From: an uncultured Lachnospiraceae bacterium
Lineage (GTDB): Bacteria > Bacillota > Clostridia > Lachnospirales > Lachnospiraceae
Assembly: GCA_902796695.1 (NCBI GenBank)
Contig: CADBQE010000264.1
Location: forward strand, 1 to 9,323
DNA length: 9,323 bases
Direction: 5' to 3'
Part shown: positions 5,943-9,323 of the stretch, piece by piece
How the letters are laid out: each line of letters starts with the position of its first letter
Position numbering within the stretch: the first letter of the stretch is position 1
The notes under the pieces: model-generated
Seen by the model: the letters and a program-made list of their open reading frames with translations, nothing else
What the model was told of the DNA's origin: nothing
Databases searched by the model: none
Program-made: the position numbers and the translations under genes

Positions 5943-5970
5943 TTCTCTCACCACCTGAAAAGAGGAAATC

Positions 5971-6453
5971 ATGAAAAAAGTTGGGATCATCATGGGAAGC
6001 GACAGCGATCTGCCGGTAGTGCGGAAGGCTGCCGACACCTTGTCTGCGCTTCATATTCCCTATGAAATGCATATCTATTCCGCGCACCGGACACCGGCGG
6101 AAGCCCGGGATTTTGCCGCGGATGCCCGGAAAAACGGCTTCGGCGTCCTGATCGCGGCCGCGGGCATGGCGGCGCACCTGGCCGGCGCGCTGGCCGCGAA
6201 TACCACGCTGCCGGTCATCGGCATTCCCTTGAAGTCTTCCGTGCTGGACGGCATGGATGCCCTTCTTTCCACCGTGCAGATGCCCCGCGGCATCCCGGTG
6301 GCGACGGTCGCCGTGGACGGCGCCGTCAACGCGGCCCTGCTGGCCGCCCAGATCCTGGCCGTAGAGGACGAAGCCCTGGCGGCGGCGCTGGATGCGCGCC
6401 GCGCGGCGGAAGCCGAAGCGGTCCGGGAAAAAGACAGGAACCTATCGGTCTGA
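5971..6453 (+). CDS. purE: N5-carboxyaminoimidazole ribonucleotide mutase (PurE, class I)
   Basis: PurE moves the carboxyl group of N5-CAIR to give CAIR in purine synthesis; it is a cytoplasmic octamer in characterised homologues. The 160-residue product has the class I landmarks: GSDSD (9-13), SAHRTP (37-42) with the catalytic His39 equivalent to E. coli His45, AAGMAAHLAGALA (63-75), GIPLKSS (84-90) and QMPRGIPVATVAVD (103-116). The C-terminus is Ala/Glu/Arg-rich. ATG at 5971 is preceded by AGAGG (5961-5965) at 5 nt. It is the first gene of the pur cluster, behind the ZTP riboswitch leader. A class I mutase normally needs PurK to supply N5-CAIR. No purK lies between purE and purM here, so it must be elsewhere if present. 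purC follows after 65 nt with no visible terminator. Confidence 0.95.
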   Translation: MKKVGIIMGSDSDLPVVRKAADTLSALHIPYEMHIYSAHRTPAEARDFAADARKNGFGVLIAAAGMAAHLAGALAANTTLPVIGIPLKSSVLDGMDALLSTVQMPRGIPVATVAVDGAVNAALLAAQILAVEDEALAAALDARRAAEAEAVREKDRNLSV

Positions 6454-6518
6454 AGGCACAGCGCCCGCGGATCGTCTCTCAACCCCCACAAAACTAAATA
6501 AGCAGCAAGGAGAAAACA

Positions 6519-7205
6519 ATGGAACGCAAACTGGTCTACACCGGCAAAACCAAAAACGTCTATGCCCTGGAAAACGGCAACTACCTTCTGAAGTTCAAGG
6601 ACGACTGCACCGGCGAGGACGGTGTCTTTGATCCCGGCATGAACACCGTCGGTCTTACGATCGAAGGCGTGGGCGACGTCAACCTGCGCATGTCCATCTA
6701 CTTTTTCGAAAAACTGAAAGCGGCCGGCGTCCGGACGCACTATGTCAGCGCCGATCTCGGGGAGACGACCATGGAAGTCCTGCCGGCCAAGGTTTTCGGG
6801 CACGGCCTGGAAGTCATCTGCCGTCTGCGCGCCGTGGGCAGCTTCTTCCGCCGCTACGGCGAGTACGTGGAAGAAGGCGCCGTACTTCCTTCCTATGTGG
6901 AAATGACCTTTAAGAACGACGCCAAGGGCGATCCGCTTGTCACGAAGGACGGCCTGGTGGTGCTGGGCGTCATGACCGAAAAGCAGTATGATGACATCAA
7001 AGCCCAGACGCAGCAGATCATGTCGGTCGTCGCGGAAGAGATGAAAAAGCGCGGTCTGGAACTGTACGACATCAAGTTCGAATTCGGCTACGATGCCGAC
7101 GGCAACGTCATGCTGATCGATGAGATCGCTTCCGGCAATATGCGCGTCTACAAGGACGGCCAGTATATCCAGCCCATGGAGCTGTCCCGCCTGTTCTTTG
7201 CATAA
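6519..7205 (+). CDS. purC: SAICAR synthetase (PurC), divergent bacterial type
   Basis: PurC joins CAIR and aspartate with ATP to make SAICAR, the step after PurE. The 228-residue single-domain protein shows KLVYTGKTKNVY (4-15) and KFKDDCTG (25-32), the ATP-binding beginning of the family. It also has EVICRLRAVGSFFRRYG (98-114), the CAIR-binding Arg/Ser segment, YVEMTFKND (126-134) with DPLVT, and DIKFEFG (184-190) leading to LIDEIASGNMRV (199-210). In canonical PurC the last motif is DEIxxPDxxR/W; here ASGNMRV replaces it, and GVFDPGMNTVG (35-45) stands where canonical proteins have a Lys-rich GKG loop. This marks a distinct subfamily that I recall from gut Clostridia. ATG at 6519 has AAGGAG 6 nt upstream. 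The gene is followed by a strong terminator before purF. Confidence 0.9.
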   Translation: MERKLVYTGKTKNVYALENGNYLLKFKDDCTGEDGVFDPGMNTVGLTIEGVGDVNLRMSIYFFEKLKAAGVRTHYVSADLGETTMEVLPAKVFGHGLEVICRLRAVGSFFRRYGEYVEEGAVLPSYVEMTFKNDAKGDPLVTKDGLVVLGVMTEKQYDDIKAQTQQIMSVVAEEMKKRGLELYDIKFEFGYDADGNVMLIDEIASGNMRVYKDGQYIQPMELSRLFFA

Positions 7206-7216
7206 ATGACTGACCT

Positions 7217-7252
7217 GCGGGGCGGACGCTTAGGTCCGCCCCGCTGTTTTCC
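7217..7252 (+). terminator. Intrinsic terminator/attenuator between purC and purF
   Basis: A perfect 11-bp stem, GCGGGGCGGAC (7217-7227) with GTCCGCCCCGC (7234-7244), has a 6-nt loop and is followed by TGTTTTCCTT. It begins 12 nt after the purC stop. No promoter is evident in the 38 nt between it and the purF start, so it probably acts as a partial terminator that lowers purF-purM expression relative to purE-purC. Confidence 0.82.
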
Positions 7253-7290
7253 TTCACCTTCACAGACTTTGAAAAGGAGAAAAACCCTTT

Positions 7291-8715
7291 ATGGGAGGAT
7301 TTTTCGGCATTACTTCTAAAAAAGAATGTCTTGCGGACGTTTTTTTCGGCGTGGATTACCATTCGCACCTGGGAACCAAGCGGGCCGGCATGGCGGCCTG
7401 GTGCCCTAAGGACGGCCTGCAGCGCACGATCCACAGCATTGAAAACGCGCCGTTCCGCACCAAGTTCGCGGAGATCTTCGCCGAAATGCGCGGCACCAGC
7501 GCGATCGGCTGCATCAGCGACACCGACCCGCAGCCGCTGCTCATGCGCTCCCGCCACGGCAATTACGCCATCTGCATCACCGGCGTCATCAACAACGCGG
7601 AAGAACTGATTTCCTGCTACCTGGATATGGCCGGCACGCACATGGCTGCCATGTCCGGCGGCCGCATCAACAACACGGAACTGGTGGCGGCGCTGATCAG
7701 CGAGATGCCGACCCTGGAAGAGGGCATCCACTTTGCGCACGCCCGGATCGACGGGACCGCTTCTATTCTTATTATGAAAGATGACGGCTCGCTGATCGCG
7801 GCCCGCGACCGGTTCGGCCGGCTGCCGGTGCAGATCGGACGCCGCGAAGACGGCTATGCGGTCAGCTTCGAAGCGTTTGCCTACCACAAGCTGGGCTTCG
7901 ATGACGAACGCGAACTGGGCCCGGGCGAGATCGTGCAGCTGACCCCGGACGGCATCACGCAGCTGGCGCCTCCCGGCAAGGAAAAACGCATCTGTGCCTT
8001 CCTCTGGAGCTATTTCGGCTTCCCCACCGCCGTCTACGAAGGCGTCAGCGTGGAAGCCATGCGCTACCGCAACGGGGCCATTATGGCGCGCAACGAAGCG
8101 GAGACCCTGGAAAACCTGGATATCGACTATGTGGGCGGCGTGCCGGATTCGGGAACGCCCCACGCCATCGGCTTTTCCAACGAAAGTCACCTGCCCTTTG
8201 CCCGTGCCTTCATTAAATATACGCCTACCTGGAACCGCAGCTTCATGCCTCCCACCCAGAAGGACCGCGAGCACATCGCCAAAATGAAGCAGATCCCGGT
8301 GAAGGAGCTGATCGAAGGCAAGAACCTGCTTTTCGTGGACGATTCCATCGTCCGCGGCACGCAGATGAAGGAAACCGTGGATTTCCTGTATGAAAGCGGC
8401 GCCAAATCCGTGCATATGCGCTCCGCCTGCCCGCCCATTATGTACGGCTGCAAATACCTGAATTTCAGCCGTTCCGTTTCCGACATGGAACTGATCGCCC
8501 GGCGGGTGATCATGGAACTGGAGGGCGAAGAGGGCCTGAAGCATATCCCGGAATACAGCGACGGAAAAACGGAGCGGGGCAAAGCCCTCCGGAAGACCAT
8601 CAGCGAACAATTCAATTTTGCCTCTCTGGATTTCCAGACGCTGGACGGCGTGATCAGCGCCATAGGCCTGCCCAGAGAGCAGCTCTGTACCTATTGCTGG
8701 GACGGAAGGGAGTAA
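7291..8715 (+). CDS. purF: Amidophosphoribosyltransferase (PurF) homologue lacking the glutaminase nucleophile
   Basis: PurF-family protein of 474 residues. PurF makes phosphoribosylamine from PRPP, using ammonia taken from glutamine by an N-terminal Ntn-hydrolase domain. The C-terminal transferase domain looks intact: NLLFVDDSIVRGTQ (345-358) is the PRPP-binding loop, and Cys235, Cys380/387 and CTYC (466-469) fit ligands of the [4Fe-4S] cluster of B. subtilis-type PurF. The N-terminal domain is odd. The protein begins MGGFFGITSKKEC where canonical PurF has Cys after the processed Met or propeptide. The RYST-type glutamine-site Arg is missing (AIGCISDTDPQPL at about 71-83). The NG oxyanion pair is ITG (97-99), and the glutamine-binding Asp is replaced (INNTE, 126-130). 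It therefore probably cannot use glutamine and may work with free ammonia, need a partner, or have another role. AAAGGAG lies 11 nt before ATG 7291. purM follows after 3 nt. Confidence 0.85.
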   Translation: MGGFFGITSKKECLADVFFGVDYHSHLGTKRAGMAAWCPKDGLQRTIHSIENAPFRTKFAEIFAEMRGTSAIGCISDTDPQPLLMRSRHGNYAICITGVINNAEELISCYLDMAGTHMAAMSGGRINNTELVAALISEMPTLEEGIHFAHARIDGTASILIMKDDGSLIAARDRFGRLPVQIGRREDGYAVSFEAFAYHKLGFDDERELGPGEIVQLTPDGITQLAPPGKEKRICAFLWSYFGFPTAVYEGVSVEAMRYRNGAIMARNEAETLENLDIDYVGGVPDSGTPHAIGFSNESHLPFARAFIKYTPTWNRSFMPPTQKDREHIAKMKQIPVKELIEGKNLLFVDDSIVRGTQMKETVDFLYESGAKSVHMRSACPPIMYGCKYLNFSRSVSDMELIARRVIMELEGEEGLKHIPEYSDGKTERGKALRKTISEQFNFASLDFQTLDGVISAIGLPREQLCTYCWDGRE

Positions 8716-8718
8716 GAT

Positions 8719-9323
8719 ATGGCAGAAAAATCGCACAGCGCCTCGTATGCCGCGGCCGGTGTCAATATCGAAGCGGGCTATGAAGGCGTAAAACTGATGA
8801 AAAAGCATGTGGAACGCACCTTTATTCCCGGCGTGGTCTCGGATATCGGCGGCTTCGGCGGCCTGTTCGCACCGGACCTGGCCGGCATGGAGGAACCGGT
8901 GCTGGTCTCCGGCACGGACGGCGTGGGCACCAAGCAGCGCATCGCGCAGATCCTGGGCGTGAATCACACGGTCGGCATCGACTGCGTGGCCATGTGCGTC
9001 AACGATATCATCTGCTGCGGCGCGAAGCCCCTGTTTTTCCTGGACTATATCGCGATCGGCCGCAATGAGCCGGAAAAGGTGGCGGAACTGGTGGCCGGCG
9101 TGGCGGAAGGCTGCGTGCAGGCCGGCTGCGCCCTGATCGGCGGCGAAACGGCGGAGCACCCCGGGACCATGGCCCCGGACGACTATGATCTGGCGGGCTT
9201 TTCCGTCGGCATCGTGGACAAGAAGCATATTCTGGACCATAACCGGATGCGGGCGGGCGACAAAGTGATCGCGCTGGCCTCCTCCGGCATCCATTCCAAC
9301 GGCTATTCCCTGGTGCGCAAGGT
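8719..9323 (+). CDS. purM: Phosphoribosylformylglycinamidine cyclo-ligase (AIR synthetase), N-terminal part (cut by window edge)
   Basis: PurM closes the imidazole ring of FGAM with ATP to give AIR, the fifth step of purine synthesis. The first 201 of roughly 350 residues are present. They contain the start SYAAAGVNIEAG (9-20), the ATP-site motif SGTDGVGTK (64-72), VAMCVNDIICCGAKPLFFLD (90-109), GGETAEHPG (141-149) and ASSGIHSNGYSLVRK (187-201), all colinear with E. coli PurM. HPG replaces the MPG common in other PurM proteins. ATG at 8719 lies 3 nt after the purF stop, with GGAAGGGAG ending 6 nt upstream inside purF, so the two are translationally close and share a transcript. The gene runs off the right edge intact as far as seen. 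purN, purH and purD might be expected beyond, but that cannot be checked here. Confidence 0.96.
   Translation, partial: MAEKSHSASYAAAGVNIEAGYEGVKLMKKHVERTFIPGVVSDIGGFGGLFAPDLAGMEEPVLVSGTDGVGTKQRIAQILGVNHTVGIDCVAMCVNDIICCGAKPLFFLDYIAIGRNEPEKVAELVAGVAEGCVQAGCALIGGETAEHPGTMAPDDYDLAGFSVGIVDKKHILDHNRMRAGDKVIALASSGIHSNGYSLVRK

Noticed and set aside
5828..5974. 48-codon reading frame in the purE leader whose TGA overlaps the purE ATG (ATGA)
   Set aside because: The overlap resembles a coupled leader peptide, but the first ATG lies inside riboswitch stem P1, there is no good ribosome site, and the composition is unremarkable. Chance is more likely; conservation of the frame in relatives would change this view.
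5673..6065. 130-codon plus-strand frame covering the pur promoter and leader
   Set aside because: It begins upstream of the promoter, crosses the riboswitch and enters purE out of frame, with no ribosome site.
7108..9294. 728-codon open frame on the minus strand, antisense to purC, purF and purM
   Set aside because: It is the shadow of GC-rich codon use in clear pur genes. Its His/Ala/Gly/Asp-rich composition is typical of antisense frames, no domain is recognisable, and all its length is covered by conserved genes on the other strand.

Overview
The window looks like a piece of chromosome from a GC-rich, low-complexity-lipoprotein type Firmicute, most likely a gut Clostridium relative (Lachnospiraceae/Oscillospiraceae-like). 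The reasons are strong AGGAGG-type ribosome binding sites, a BMP-family lipoprotein with a TEAP-repeat linker, a membrane pyrophosphatase, and PurC and PurF proteins of a divergent type that I associate with Clostridia and Bacteroidetes. The taxonomic call is inference. No mobile element, CRISPR array, tRNA or rRNA was seen.

Layout. The left half reads on the minus strand and the right half on the plus strand, diverging from a 394-bp regulatory region at 5577-5970. Leftward, in transcription order, there is: (1) bmpA, a substrate-binding lipoprotein (5576-4446), followed by a strong intrinsic terminator; (2) its own consensus promoter (TTGACA-N17-TACAAT) and then nupO-nupP-nupQ (ATPase and two permeases, 4260-600), joined by two ATGA overlaps; (3) a GC-rich hairpin and the start of hppA, an ion-pumping membrane pyrophosphatase that runs off the left edge. 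Rightward there is a promoter at 5730-5759, a leader of about 200 nt whose first part matches the ZTP (pfl) riboswitch, then purE, purC, an intrinsic terminator, purF and purM, which runs off the right edge.

How the genes work together. bmpA-nupOPQ resembles the purine-nucleoside importers of Bacillus, Lactococcus and Streptococcus. The purE-purC-purF-purM cluster makes purines de novo. Salvage uptake and synthesis therefore diverge from one control region. ZTP (ZMP) accumulates when 10-formyl-THF is too low to finish purine synthesis, so a ZTP sensor in front of pur genes makes physiological sense.

Most notable points. The ZTP aptamer has a pseudoknot that covaries relative to the sequence I recall as consensus. 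Its downstream region carries an exact 14-nt repeat of part of the aptamer, able to form alternative pairings. The purF product keeps its PRPP site and iron-sulfur-type cysteines but lacks the N-terminal catalytic cysteine and the usual glutamine-binding residues. I see no wholly new system. The most original leads are the switch architecture of the purE leader and the glutaminase-dead PurF.
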